A stretch of DNA of 64,000 nucleotides, taken from assembly GCF_031755915.1 (NCBI RefSeq), contig NC_083389.1, positions 26,667,501-26,731,500 of the forward strand, given 5' to 3'. Positions within the stretch are counted from its first letter, which is position 1. Each line of letters begins with the position of its first letter. A model generated the notes under the pieces. That model worked only from the letters and a program-made list of their open reading frames with translations, was not told where the DNA came from and did not search any database. A program made the translations under genes and the position numbers. Shown here in pieces: positions 53,823 to 64,000 of the stretch. Origin of the DNA: Ziziphus jujuba (lineage: Eukaryota; Streptophyta; Magnoliopsida; Rosales; Rhamnaceae).

Positions 53823-55885
53823 GGGGGCGTTTTGTACGGCGGATAGGTCCGGATCGGACAGGATAATTAGTGTAGTACTATGTTTGGCATAGTTCCAGAC
53901 TGAATGATGGACTAATTGTACTATGTTTGGTGCCAAATCGGACTGGATAAGACTATTTTGTAATTATATTTTTAATTTAAAAAAATAAAAATTTTAAAAG
54001 TTAAATTTATATTAAAAAAAAATTATTACATCTAATTAAAGTTGTACATTTATATATTTATATATTTATATATACATGCAAAATATGGCCCATAAATATG
54101 GCCCATGCAAAGTCTCATTTCCACTTTCATCGCTACTGCTTTCACCATCACCAGTAACAGAACCAGGTTCTTCAGCTTTTAGATCCCCAACTGCATCTGG
54201 CCCATACATCTTTTCTAGTCCTTTCTGTTACATAGGCAAGTCAAATTTATGAATTCAGATATTTTCCCACGACCACAAAACACATATCAGTAAGATTTAA
54301 ATGGCTAACCATTATAGATTTATTTTCTTTTTTGAGTTTCCTACATTCCTTAGAAACCCTCATTATTCCAGCTCTAAGGTTGGAAGTCTCTTTTGCAAGA
54401 TCCTCTGCCTTGGCTTGTAGTTTCCTACATTCTTCCTGGAAGTAATCCATGATCCATATCAAAAGACCAAAATCTAACCAAGTAACAGAAGGAAAAGAAG
54501 GAAAATTTCTAAGAAATTCCATCACTCAAGTTAGAAATCAAAGGTTAATCAGCCAAAGAGAAACAGTCCTTGCCAAATTTATAAAGTAAATAATGTCCAA
54601 TTTGAATAGAATATTCTCTCTTCGCCAGGAAAGAAAACTTCCTGCAAAGTTTAACATGTTTTTTTTTTTTTTTACCTGTCTACGGCATCTTGATCTTTTA
54701 GCTGACTCCCTATTAGACTGCTTTCTCCTTTCTTTTCTCTGGTCATGCTCTTCCTGTCAAAGGAAGAAATGGATATCAGCAAAAGACCGAGTAGATATTA
54801 TTCAATCATATTGGTTTATGCAATCTGTTAGTCCTTGATTAAGGAAGCTACAGAAAGCAATTTATATCCGCTTAAATATGCACGATAGTTTTAACCATTC
54901 ATCACTTATATCCTCTCTCTCCCTTCTTTTCCTTTTTTTTTTTTTTTTTCCTTTTTTGTACCATGGGTGGAGAACTAGATAGAGCACATCTTAATGGTCT
55001 ATGTAATGTAAGGAAAATAATATGGAACAAAATGATGGTTTGATACATTAAGACTTAGAACCAGTAAATCATTTTTGAAAAGTTGAATGTGATACACATT
55101 TTCAACTATGACAAACGTAAGTGTCTAATTGTAACTGCAATGTGCCACAAATTCTACACCCCACCAAAAGATGAAACACAAAACAACCGATGCCATATTA
55201 AGAACGGTGACAGATAGCTGCTCCCTAAATCTATTATACAGAAATGATTTCTCTCACAAGTATATCATTGCGGAAGCCACTAACAAGTGGACACCAGATA
55301 GCTCTCACCTTTGCTAGGATTGATTTTGTGCTAGACCAATTTGAGGCAATTCCCGTGTTCGACTTGGTCTGAACCATGTTTACTGCAGAATCCTGCAATC
55401 CGGAATCTGCATTTACATCATGGTACTGTAAAGTAGCATCCGTCTGCGCAACTGCTCCTGTTCAAAATCGTTACAAGTCATGAAGAAGAAGAAGAACGAG
55501 AACAGAGAAGAAGAAAAAGAAAAATAAAAAGTCTTTTCTGGCAGATCAGAAAAGAGGAATATGCAGATCTAATAAAAAAGAAATAAACTGAAACATGAAG
55601 AAGAAGAAGCAGACAAACAATGAGAAGAGAAAGAAGAAGGCAAACTCATAGATTCAAGAAGAAGAACACAGAGCTTGATCTGGGCAGAGGCACGCGAGAG
55701 ACACCACCAACGCCTTCGATGAGCTCCGGACAGAAATTTGACCCAGGGGGAAGGACGGGTTAGCTTAATCCCCCTCTCGGGGGATTATTTCACTGTAGCG
55801 GCTAACTTATCCGCTCCTTCATTTGTTCCTTCCAAACACCGGATTGGAACACAATCCTGTCCAATCCAGTGAAACAAACACGCCC
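53823..55885. mobile_element. PIF/Harbinger-like transposon carrying bZIP gene exons (2063 bp)
   Basis: Bounded by a TTA target duplication (53820-53822 and 55886-55888). The left end GGGGGCGTTTTGT and the reverse complement of the right end, GGGCGTGTTTGTTT, are imperfect terminal inverted repeats, followed on both sides by GGACAGGAT-containing subterminal sequence. A 3-bp TTA duplication and GGGC-GTTT ends are typical of PIF/Harbinger. The paralogous point at 51151-51153 carries a single TTA and no insert, an empty site that confirms both boundaries. No transposase was found, so the element is non-autonomous. Its interior holds bZIP exons (54066-55457). Confidence 0.8.
54066..55457 (-). pseudogene. 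Captured G-box-type bZIP gene fragment inside the transposon
   Basis: Four spliceable minus-strand exons: 55309-55457, 54676-54753, 54310-54435 and 54066-54224. They stay open and join in frame to about 169 codons before a stop. Exon 2 encodes the basic region (RRKQSNRESAKRSRCRRQ, with the N-x7-R core). Exon 3 encodes the zipper (EECRKLQAKAEDLAKETSNL and on through RVSKECRKLKKEN). Exon 4 reads KGLEKMYGPDAV, like the C-terminal end of GBF proteins, then acidic DGESSSDESG. The N-terminal Pro-rich (MFMR) part is missing and no certain start exon was found; an ATG with a Ser-rich frame near 55655 is possible. The exons keep their introns, so capture was at DNA level. It might still be expressed. 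It is called a pseudogene because it is incomplete. Confidence 0.75.
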
Positions 55886-56192
55886 TTAAGGTTGTCGACG
55901 ACGGCTCAGATTGTTTCCTCAAAATAGATACAATTAAAACTAAAGGCTAGTCTTCTATCTAATTTTAATGCTCTAATTTGGACGATTTCAATATCAAGAA
56001 CGAAAAAACATTAAATAAAACATAAGTCACATTGTATAAGAATTTAAATAGAGTTAACAAGGAGGTGAATTGAAACCGTAACCAAAAAAACAAGCTTGCC
56101 AATTAAAGACAGTTCTCATGAAACGCCCAAAAAAAAAAAAAAAAAAAGAAAAGAAATCACTGATTCGGATGACTCCAACCCTAGAGGAGTTT

Positions 56193-57318
56193 CTACTGTT
56201 GTCGAACTTCTGCTTTCTTCTTCTGCCATAGTCGGTCTAGTGCACTATCAGCATCTCCCTGCAAAAAAGAAAAAGAAGTCAGTAGCAGAAACCTTAACTT
56301 TACCAAATGCAGTTAAATGGTAAAACATCAAAAGGAACCGATTCATGGATCAAAAAAATGGAACTATAGCAAGTAGAAAACTACACGCTAGAAATAAGCA
56401 CGGAATTTACAAGCAGGCATCAGAAAAGCACAAAAAGGGCCAAACATGCAAACTACAAGTGCACAATTACCAAGTAGTAGCCAATACATTACTATGATTA
56501 GAACACAAGTTCAACAAGATAAGATTATGATTAGGAGATAAGCTCAACAAGATAATAGAAGAAAACCTAATACAAAGCACAACTTACTCGCCGGAAACAT
56601 TCAGGCACTTATACACAGATCTTGCTTTCCAATAAAAGACAGGCCACCAAACTTCAAAACGCTTATAATGAAAGATAGCAAGAATTCATTGCTTAAGCAT
56701 CAAAATATGTACAAAGACAAACAGATCAAATCCATTGTTTCATAAATACAATTTAACCAACATGAAAAATGTGACTCTAGTTACAATTTCCCAAAACAAA
56801 CATGTATTGATAAGTTATTATCACAGACAAAAAGATCATAGTAGAAACAAAATATGTAATACAAGCACGGATAAGCAAAAAAAAAAAATTAAATACAGTC
56901 AGCACAGTACAAAAATGTAAGACATTACTTCCATAAAACGCAAGAAAAGCATTTACCCACAATCTACATTTGCTAAATCAGTATCAGAGGTATACAAGTA
57001 GCTGGTCTGATTCATATACTGGGGTTTAGACAATACCTGAGCACGGACAAAACCGCAAAGAGCGAAGGTAGAGAACTGGCCGGTGTAGACACCATTCTCA
57101 TCCAGATGTCCAACGTTAATCTGGACTGAAGCATGGTCCTTCGAAGTTATCAGCCTGTTAGTAGCAGAGCTGCATAGACATACCAAAAATTAGCTAACTC
57201 AAAAAACCAAGAAAGCATAACCAAATAAAAAATAAAAAATAAATAAAAAAAAATAAAAAAAATAAAACCATTTTCTGGGAATATAAAGCTCAGTTATAAC
57301 TCCTTCCTCGTTCTGCAT
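56193..57318 (-). CDS. RPS21: 40S ribosomal protein S21e, copy 3
   Basis: Three exons (57269-57318, 57037-57169, 56193-56258) give 82 residues, with QINVG and VYTG, ending AEVRQQ. Compared with copies 1 and 2, the exon 1 donor is GTTTTA followed by a T-rich intron (instead of GTGCTT), and the 5' leader has about 20 extra bases before the start codon. The coding frame is intact. Intron 2 and exon 3 are nearly identical to copy 2. A hAT-like element sits about 1 kb upstream. Confidence 0.94.
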
Positions 57319-57558
57319 ATTGGGTTTTGAATCAACTACTTCTTCAAATGCCTTTAAACCTGACTCACAGAAAAATGATCCAAATCTGAATATCCGAAAA
57401 GGAAACGGAAAAAAAAAAATATTCCAAATAACTCGCTAATCGGTTCAAACAAAACCGAAATTGTTCTGAGTTTAATCTAATATATTGCATAAAACCTAAA
57501 AATAAATAAATAAAATAAAAACAGCAATACTATCAAACTCCAAAATCCTCACCTTTAC

Positions 57559-57797
57559 CGGCGGAGAGAGAAGATGTGAGACAGCCAGGAGAGAGGCAAC
57601 GAACAACTAGGGTTTTTTCTGTGTAGGTTTATAAAGGTGAAAATCTATTTCGGCTAATCAGTTTATTAAAGCCCATTTGATTTGGGTTTCACAATAGGAA
57701 CAAATTATGTTTTGGGTTGATTGAACCCAATAGTAGAATCATTCAAACGCCCTGTCCACTGGATCCGAGCCCATTCTTAAGGCCTTGGGCTTTTAAA
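57559..57797 (-). promoter_or_regulatory. RPS21 copy 3 promoter
   Basis: Telo box AAAACCCTAG near 57607-57616, a TATA-like TTTATAAA near 57628, a GCCCAT element near 57670 and a diverged site II pair near 57769-57795 (GGCCTTGGGC). It is the same plan as copies 1 and 2 but with more substitutions, consistent with an older split. Confidence 0.65.
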
Positions 57798-57939
57798 TCC
57801 CTCTTGGCCAATGAAGTAATTAAATATAATTAATAATGATAGATAAGTTAATCTAAAACGTATTAAAAAACTTATCAATTAAAAATTATTAGAATTACCA
57901 AATTTTTTTAACCAAAATTTAAATTCGAATGGAGATGCA

Positions 57940-58289
57940 TTTGTTTTGTTAAGTTCACTCGTTAAATGTATCAACCAATCGAAGCATTGTTATAACATTT
58001 TACATCAAAATTAAATTTAATTATTGTACTAATACGCCTTCTTTTTTTCTTTTTTCCTTTTATAAAAGTCCTTTAAAAAATGAGTCTACTGATTTCACAA
58101 GGTTCTATAGCCTGAACCTTCCTACTATATATATTTAAGAAAAATAATAATTTATAATTAGCACCTTCCACAAAAGTGAAAGGAAACCAAAAAAAAAAAA
58201 AATGCAATTATAGGAATTGAATTTGTCAACCAGAAGAGCAACGTTCTCTAGTATATGTTTCCCACTAGCATTACTTTTGAACATGTACC
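57940..58289. other. Upstream flank of RPS21 copy 3
   Basis: Diverged duplicate of the flanks upstream of copies 1 and 2 (compare about 50570-50900). No gene was seen. Confidence 0.5.
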
Positions 58290-59236
58290 TAAGAGTGGGC
58301 AAAAACAGACCTGACCCGACAAATCCGACCAAACCGAAGAATTTGAGTTGGTTTGGGTTAGTTTTTATTGTTCAGTCGGTTTGGGTCGGGTTATACATAT
58401 AAAAATGTTAGATTTTCGGTTCGGGTTACGGGTTGGAAGGAATTTTAACCCACCCAACCCGAACCGAACCGTTTCATACCCAAAAAGCCATTTTGCAAAA
58501 ATTATTTTCATTAAATTATTTCTATGAAATTTGTAAGCCATTGATCTCTCACCATCTAATTACTACCGTTGGATTTCAAGATGAAAACACAATACACAAA
58601 TGTGGAAGAAAACAATATTTAAATTAATTTTTATTTTTATGGATTATTAGTTTATTTAATTATAAGTTTATTTTAAAATTTTAGATTTCAAATATGGGTT
58701 GTATTTTATTTTGTAGCTAATAATGGTTGTAGACTTGTTATATACTTTATTTGTTGATGTATGGTTTATAATTGGGTGGTGGTAGTTGTAGATTTGTATT
58801 ATAGTTGTATGATTATGTGTTGTATTATTTAATATGTTTGATGCTTAATAATTAACTTATTTGGTATTTTTGTTTAGGTGGATGGATGTATGTTAAAATT
58901 ATTTAATTTAAAGAATAATTTGAAAAGAATATCTAATTTAAAATATAGATTGATGATTAAAAAGGCCTACAAATTTTTTTATACAATTTTGGTCCAAAAA
59001 ATACCAAATTCGAAATATATATATATATACAATTTGGGCCGAGGCCCAACACGAAGCCCAGACCAACCCAACCGGCAAACCCAACCCAAACCGATCAAGT
59101 ATGGTCGGTTCGGTTCGGTTCGGTTTTTGTATTGGGTTCGATTCGGTTCGGTTATGTAACCAACTCAAACCGAATTGATCGGTTAGGTTTAAAAAAACCT
59201 CAAAAACCGAACCAATCCGCACCGAGTCCACCCCTA
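58290..59236. mobile_element. hAT-like non-autonomous element (947 bp)
   Basis: Flanked by a perfect 8-bp direct repeat CATGTACC (58282-58289 and 59237-59244). The left end is TAAGAGTGGGC; the reverse complement of the right end is TAGGGGTGGAC, the usual hAT-type terminus. Both ends carry many short CCGAACC/GGTTCGG subterminal repeats. The interior is AT-rich without a transposase frame. The matching flanks of copies 1 and 2 (near 50885 and 53560) run through this point without the insert. Confidence 0.88.
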
Positions 59237-59244
59237 CATGTACC

Positions 59245-60012
59245 ATATACTCTTTATGCAAAGTAATTCACCCTTATATTACTATGATTTATAAGGCAAA
59301 ATTAACAAAGACTTATAATGTAATAAGTGATTTTCCCTTGAACTGCTATTTATTATTATTATTATTATTTTCAAAAAAAGTGACATCCGAGTATGACACA
59401 AACTATTGAAATAATGCACACTGATGAAATAATGTTACATTGAACATTTGGATCCATTTCAAGGCACAAAACGCGCTTAATTGCCATAGAAAGCGACAAC
59501 AATGTTGCCAGTGCTACAAAATTCATCGTCTTTGCTTTCACACCCATCTATTTGGGCCATGGAATTTGAGCTTTTCTGTTGTAGGTAGGATTATCAAAAT
59601 GCCACTTTCTTAAGAGCTTTTCCTTCACTATTAACCACACCCAAAAAAAAAAAAAATTTTTCTTTCACTTTCATATATGCTGTCCACTCACTGGCTTTTA
59701 TTTTAATTTTTTTGTCCAATTCCTATCATCATCTTTAGCCATTTATCTTTTTTTTTTTATTTTTTATTTTTTTACCAAAAGAAAAAATGTCCAAAAATTC
59801 CCAATAAAGTCAAAAGCCCTAATTAGTGGGTGTCCATAAAGCAATTGACATTCTTACAAAATAAGCAAAGCCGGTTCAAGTAAAGTCAAGTGGTACTTCA
59901 TGTAAATAACCAGAAAACCGATGGCATTTAAAAACAAACTAGGACATATATCCCAGACTTGCCTTCATTCTCATCTTCTCCAAACCTGTGGTAAGACACG
60001 GACTCAAAAAAA
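59245..60012. other. Intergenic, end of array homology and RALF promoter
   Basis: Similarity to the RPS21 flanks (compare 50980-51060) fades at about 59.6 kb. ATT repeats lie at about 59349-59368. The remainder is the promoter and leader of the RALF gene. Confidence 0.5.
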
Positions 60013-60390
60013 ATGGGACGCTCAAGTTTTTGTTGTTCCCTTGCGATTTGTGCCATCTTGGCCGTCCATTTCTCACTAGCCTCATCATCAGCCCTTGATT
60101 TCGGCGTGGACCTGGACCATCATCAGCTCGCCTGGGTTTCAACGAGATCGGGATGCAGTGGATCGATGGCAGAGTGCCTCATAGCTGGGGATGACGACCT
60201 GGAGATGGCAATGGACTCTGAGACCAACCGGCGCATTTTAGCGGCGAGGCGTTATATTAGCTACGGTGCGCTGAGGAGGAACACTGTGCCTTGTTCACGC
60301 CGAGGTGCTTCTTACTACAATTGCCGACCTGGGGCTCAGGCCAATCCCTACTCTCGCGGTTGCAGTGCCATTACTCGCTGCAGACGCTAA
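60013..60390 (+). CDS. RALF33: Rapid alkalinization factor (RALF33/RALF23-like) precursor
   Basis: Secreted peptide hormone precursor of 125 residues, intronless. A signal peptide spans about 1-27 (hydrophobic SLAICAILAVHFSLASSSA). The propeptide contains the site-1 protease motif RRIL (residues 73-76). The mature peptide, about residues 77-125, has the receptor-binding YISYGAL motif (81-87) and four conserved cysteines (94, 104, 117, 123) in PCSRRGASYYNC and GCSAITRC. RALFs of this type bind FERONIA-family receptor kinases at the cell surface, raise apoplastic pH and modulate growth and immunity. Length and every key motif are canonical. The number of the closest Arabidopsis relative (23 or 33) cannot be settled by eye. 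Confidence 0.94.
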   Translation: MGRSSFCCSLAICAILAVHFSLASSSALDFGVDLDHHQLAWVSTRSGCSGSMAECLIAGDDDLEMAMDSETNRRILAARRYISYGALRRNTVPCSRRGASYYNCRPGAQANPYSRGCSAITRCRR

Positions 60391-60911
60391 CTTTGTTATT
60401 ATTATTATTTTTTTAATTTTTATATATGTATCTGCCTGATTGAAGATTGTGGTGTTATATACATTATTATTATTAAGAAAGAGATTTGAATAAGTATCAA
60501 GAAAATTTGATGTTTTATATTGTAATTTGCAATTTTACTATATACCCATTTATTCATTTATCTTTTTTTATGATTATGTGTTTAATTCTGTGTATTTAAT
60601 ATTATCATTTTCCTCTTGCTATGATTTATCTCCAGTTTCTGTATTTTTGTATTTTTATTTTTCTGTATTTGAAATGGGAATTGTTGATGTGCATAAATAT
60701 CTTATATTTGAGATGGTTCTTTGGGCTTTCAAATTCTAGGTGTAAAATTTGTATTGATGAATATTTATTTATTTATTTTCTTGCTTTTGTTAAATTCTAG
60801 AGCCCTGTTTTTGGGCTGTAAAGCCACTTTCCTAAGCTGTCTTCTGAAATTGTAGGGATGAGATTTTGAGGTATCTAAGGAGAAATGAGTCATTGCAAAC
60901 CACAACCGTCT

Positions 60912-60956
<45 letters not shown>

Positions 60957-62026
60957 AAAATAAAGACAAACGAAAAGCAGATACAAAGAGCGTGATAGAT
61001 GGAAAAGCTAACAAAAAAAGAGGGACCAAATAATGCCAAATGCCTAAATTTTGTTGTTGTCCAGATATTATTTTAATTTTGGTGAAAACCCAATTTTTAT
61101 TTTAGATTTATATAATGGGTGTCTAAAATTGTGGTAGGTATAATTGAAAATGCCAAATTTCAGTCCAGGAATTTACGGAAATGCTTTAGATCCAGTAAGC
61201 CAAGACTAATGCCAAACCAGAATCCAGCGCATTCCCTATTGGCAACAATTTTTATATGATAAAAATATACAATTAAAATCTAAACCGACATTTTTTATTT
61301 TTTATTTTTTATTTTTTTGGGTGAATGCGACCCACATGAATTATGAACATGCAATGCACTAAAATGAATGAATATGATATTCACCATCATGGCATCTAGC
61401 TTTTTCTGAGACCATATATCCATGTCCCATTAGCATCTAATAAAAATAAATATCAAATATGTCAAGGACCACCTACAACGTGGAAGGGCCATAGCATAAT
61501 TTTTCTTCTTTTTTGTTTTGATTTTGTTTTTATAACTTAAAAAACACGTTATATCATAATCGACTGGTTACATAAAACACATCATATTAATTGACTAGTT
61601 ACATAGGATGAAGCTTGTAGTTGAAAGCTTGTAGTTGAAATGAAGTTGTCATGGAATGAATTGTCATTATGCATAGCAATACATTAAAAAATGAGAAAAA
61701 AATAAATAAATGAAAACATCATGGAACTTGAGCAATGCGGCCGGCGGAAACAACGGTTTACATTTTTAAGATCTATAGAAGGACCAAAAATTTCCAATAT
61801 ACGGGAAACGAAAAACATCAAATTTATCAGGTAAAGAGAAACATATTTCACATTGTTTAAAAATCCATTACATCCAAAAAAGATACATATATATATATAT
61901 ATATATGTTCTCAGAATTGATAATTGTGTATTTCATTCCCATTCCAAAGCCAAAAAGTAAATACAGGTATACTCAGATATTTTGGAAAACCAATTGATTT
62001 CAATCAAGTGTGTGCCACCGACAATC
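60391..62026. other. Intergenic
   Basis: 3' flanks of the convergent RALF and HSBP genes. It holds the 42-base T run, A/T-rich DNA, a short direct repeat of gcttgtagttgaaa near 61612-61640 and (TA)n at about 61888-61907. No gene was seen. Confidence 0.5.
60914..60955. repeat. 42-base poly-T run
   Basis: Longest homopolymer in the window. Its exact length is likely to be unreliable. Confidence 0.9.
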
Positions 62027-62945
62027 TTATGCTGAATCATCTGCTACCTTTGGGGCCGGAGGGGGTGGGGAGCCCTCTACTCCCATCTCGGTCCTGAGAT
62101 CATTGATGCTCTGCTCTAATTCATCTATCCTGTTGCCCATCTCATCAAGTACATTTTGGTCAAGGAGAAAAAATAAGGCACTTGAAATTGAAAACCACGC
62201 CATTTTGGAGGAAAAATACAGTACTAAAATTTCCTTCCTCAAGCTTACCAAGGAAACAAAACTTTCATTTTCATTCCCACATCATTAGATGGCGCAAATC
62301 CATAGGTAGAACATAGGTTCCATCCTTGCAAATTATATTTCAAAATATAATATAATAAAAGACAAAGGCAATATATGACCAAAGTAAATATATAACATAT
62401 TTCTGTCATGCTTTCCACCAAGCCAAATCTAACCTCATTAATAAAGCCCTCGCATGGCCACAATCTGTATTGGGAAAATCCATAAAAGATGAAATAGCAT
62501 GGCAATTGGATAACACAAATTTCACAGTGTTACTAAGGATGTTGAACTACCCAATACCAGACAAGCTAGAAGCAACAATGTAAAACCAAACAGACTATAT
62601 TCTAATGCTATATCAAGGGCCAATTGACTGATTTTGTCCTGCTAATATAAAAAAAGAAAAATAATTGGCATAAGATAAACATATAAATTTGAACTCAATA
62701 AGAAAATATGGAGAAGGATATTCTTTGTAATGATGGAATCAGACATTGTCTGGAACCTGGATTGCTGCACAAGGTTCAAAAAAAAAAAAAAAAAAAGGCT
62801 TCATTCTTAAGACATCTAACCCCATTGAAAAGTGTCAGCGATTACAAGAAGAACACCTCATATTAAAAACTCACCATCTGTTGAAGAAGATTTTGTACCT
62901 GCAAAAAGCACAATGTATTAAGGCCAGATTTCAATTGTTTCCACC

Positions 62946-62984
<39 letters not shown>

Positions 62985-63302
62985 AAAAAAAGATGAAGGT
63001 GAAGACTAAGAAGACCAAAACATGATCCCCCCCCCCCCGGGGCCCGCCTGCAGTGTTCAGTGTTATAAATGTTCACGGAATGGTTATCACCAAAATCATA
63101 AAATCTAGATAGCTACTAAAACAATACATAGTTAAACCGTATACTTGAGAACCTCAAAATGCTGCATATCCTTATGCTGATAATTAATGTAATTCAAATA
63201 AAATAACCTTTTATCGAAAAATAAATCAATAAATTTACAGAAACTCACAAAAGCTGTCATGTCAGCAGTGCTCTGTTTTGTGTCTTCTGTATCATGTCCA
63301 TC
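62027..63302 (-). CDS. HSBP: Heat shock factor binding protein (5' end unresolved)
   Basis: Small coiled-coil protein that binds the trimerisation region of heat shock factors and attenuates the heat shock response. Minus-strand exons found: 63249-63302 (DGHDTEDTKQSTADMTAF), 62875-62898 (VQNLLQQM), 62722-62764 (QSRFQTMSDSIITK plus one base) and 62027-62148 (I-DEMGNRIDELEQSINDL and on to a Pro/Ala tail ending ADDSA). They join in frame to 80 residues. Heptad hydrophobic residues run through the central part as in all HSBPs. The initiating Met must be on an exon above 63302 or outside the window; an ATG followed by GTATTT near 63785 is one weak candidate. The intron between the last two exons is AT-AC (U12-type). 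In the second intron an A35 run is followed by a C/G-rich string, described separately. Confidence 0.9.
62149..62721 (-). other. U12-type AT-AC intron in the HSBP gene
   Basis: No GT-AG pair gives the conserved protein here. Splicing AAAG-A/ATATCCTTCT to the acceptor GTAC/TTGATGAG restores SIITKIDEMGNR exactly. The donor ATATCCTT equals the U12 consensus. A branch-site match, TCCTTGAC, lies about 10 nt before the AC, the short spacing typical of U12 introns. Length 573 nt, phase 1. Confidence 0.88.
63023..63053. other. C/G-rich string resembling a cloning polylinker
   Basis: GATC, a run of 11 C, GGGGCCC and GCCTGCAG in 31 bp, in an AT-rich intron next to A-rich low-complexity DNA. It resembles a BamHI-SmaI-ApaI-PstI site order. 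It may be natural or an assembly artefact. Confidence 0.4.
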
Positions 63303-64000
63303 CTGCCAAACAGCAACAAGTGAGAAAACTCGCTAAGATGTGATCAGAGGATCACTACTATGAATTCAGAAAACAATGATATTACAATTAGAACTCATCT
63401 TCAGATTGATTATTCTGAACCCAGTAACTTGAATTGTACTAACTTGTATTTATGAGCTAAGGGGCTACAAAATGGCCATGCAATCAAAAGGGTAGGCCTT
63501 TTACCAATTAAAATGCAAGCTAGTAACAAGGATTATACTAACTATATTTTTTGAGCTGAAAGGAAACAAATGACCACCCTGCCACAGGTTTATTGTTTCA
63601 AATAAAGCTTGTCCATACCACATAGAATGAACATTAGTAATCCCTCATGTGAGTAAATGATAGTTACCCAACCTATACTGTATCTGAAATACATTAGTTT
63701 GAACCCAGCCTAACAAAGTCCTTCCCAAGTTCAATGAAAATTTTCTTCAACCTTGCCATATTAGAGCAAAGCAAAAGTAAATACCATAATTACTTTGCCA
63801 TTTTCTGGTCGGCTAAACTGATCAAAGATCAATTTTGACCATTAGAGATCTCTAGCCAAGGTTTTGAAAGCGGGACAGCATTGAGTTTCAACAAACAGTT
63901 AAATATTTCATTTTCTTCGATATTCTCGAATTTCTCAGCAATCAAACAGAAAACTCCATACTTCTAAATAACCAATAAAACAACATGCAATGAAACCGAC
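63303..64000. other. Upstream region or first intron of HSBP
   Basis: No further conserved exon could be assigned. The first coding exon and promoter are either hidden here or beyond the window. Confidence 0.4.

Noticed and set aside
58433..59261. Open frames rich in Pro/Thr/Asn inside the hAT-like element
   Set aside because: They are translations of CCGAACC subterminal repeats, not a transposase.

Overview
The window is nuclear DNA of a flowering plant, almost certainly a eudicot. The evidence is short GT-AG introns with T-rich acceptors, very AT-rich intergenic DNA full of (TA)n and poly-A/T runs, and plant-specific families: phi-class GST, RALF, FPF1, HIPP, longin VAMP72 and SRC2-type C2 protein. 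The species cannot be named from the sequence. Exon boundaries were derived by hand from reading frames, splice signals and remembered family members; nothing was run.

Layout. 1-2.6 kb: 5' part of a mitochondrial thiamine diphosphate carrier (minus). 4.0-4.5 kb: decayed retroelement RNase H. 5.2-6.0 kb: SRC2-like C2 protein (plus). 7.7-8.7 kb: phi GST (plus). 9.15 kb: tRNA-Gly(CCC) (minus). 14.4 kb: FPF1-like gene (plus), between two gene-poor stretches of about 5 and 6 kb. 21.0-23.7 kb: VAMP724-type R-SNARE (minus). 26.6-28.6 kb: small unrecognised coiled-coil protein (plus). 30.5-31.7 kb: HIPP metallochaperone-like protein (plus). 33.2-36.6 kb: PP2C phosphatase (minus). 38.7-44.8 kb: two tandem AlaX-type tRNA-editing genes with identical exon plans (minus). 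45.8-59.6 kb: an array of three apparently intact genes and one broken copy of ribosomal protein S21e (minus), carrying two transposon insertions. 60.0 kb: RALF peptide precursor (plus). 62.0-63.3 kb: heat shock factor binding protein (minus), with its first exon unresolved.

Most genes are unrelated housekeeping or signalling genes, not a pathway. The two clusters are products of tandem duplication: the AlaX pair (translation quality control) and the RPS21 array (40S ribosome).

Four points stand out. The middle RPS21 gene is a chimera made by unequal crossing-over inside exon 2, with the switch located to a 5-bp interval. A 2.06-kb transposon with a TTA target duplication (PIF/Harbinger-like) carries in-frame exons of a G-box-type bZIP factor, and the same array keeps an unfilled copy of its site. 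A 0.95-kb hAT-like element has a perfect 8-bp target duplication. The HSBP gene contains a textbook U12-type AT-AC intron.
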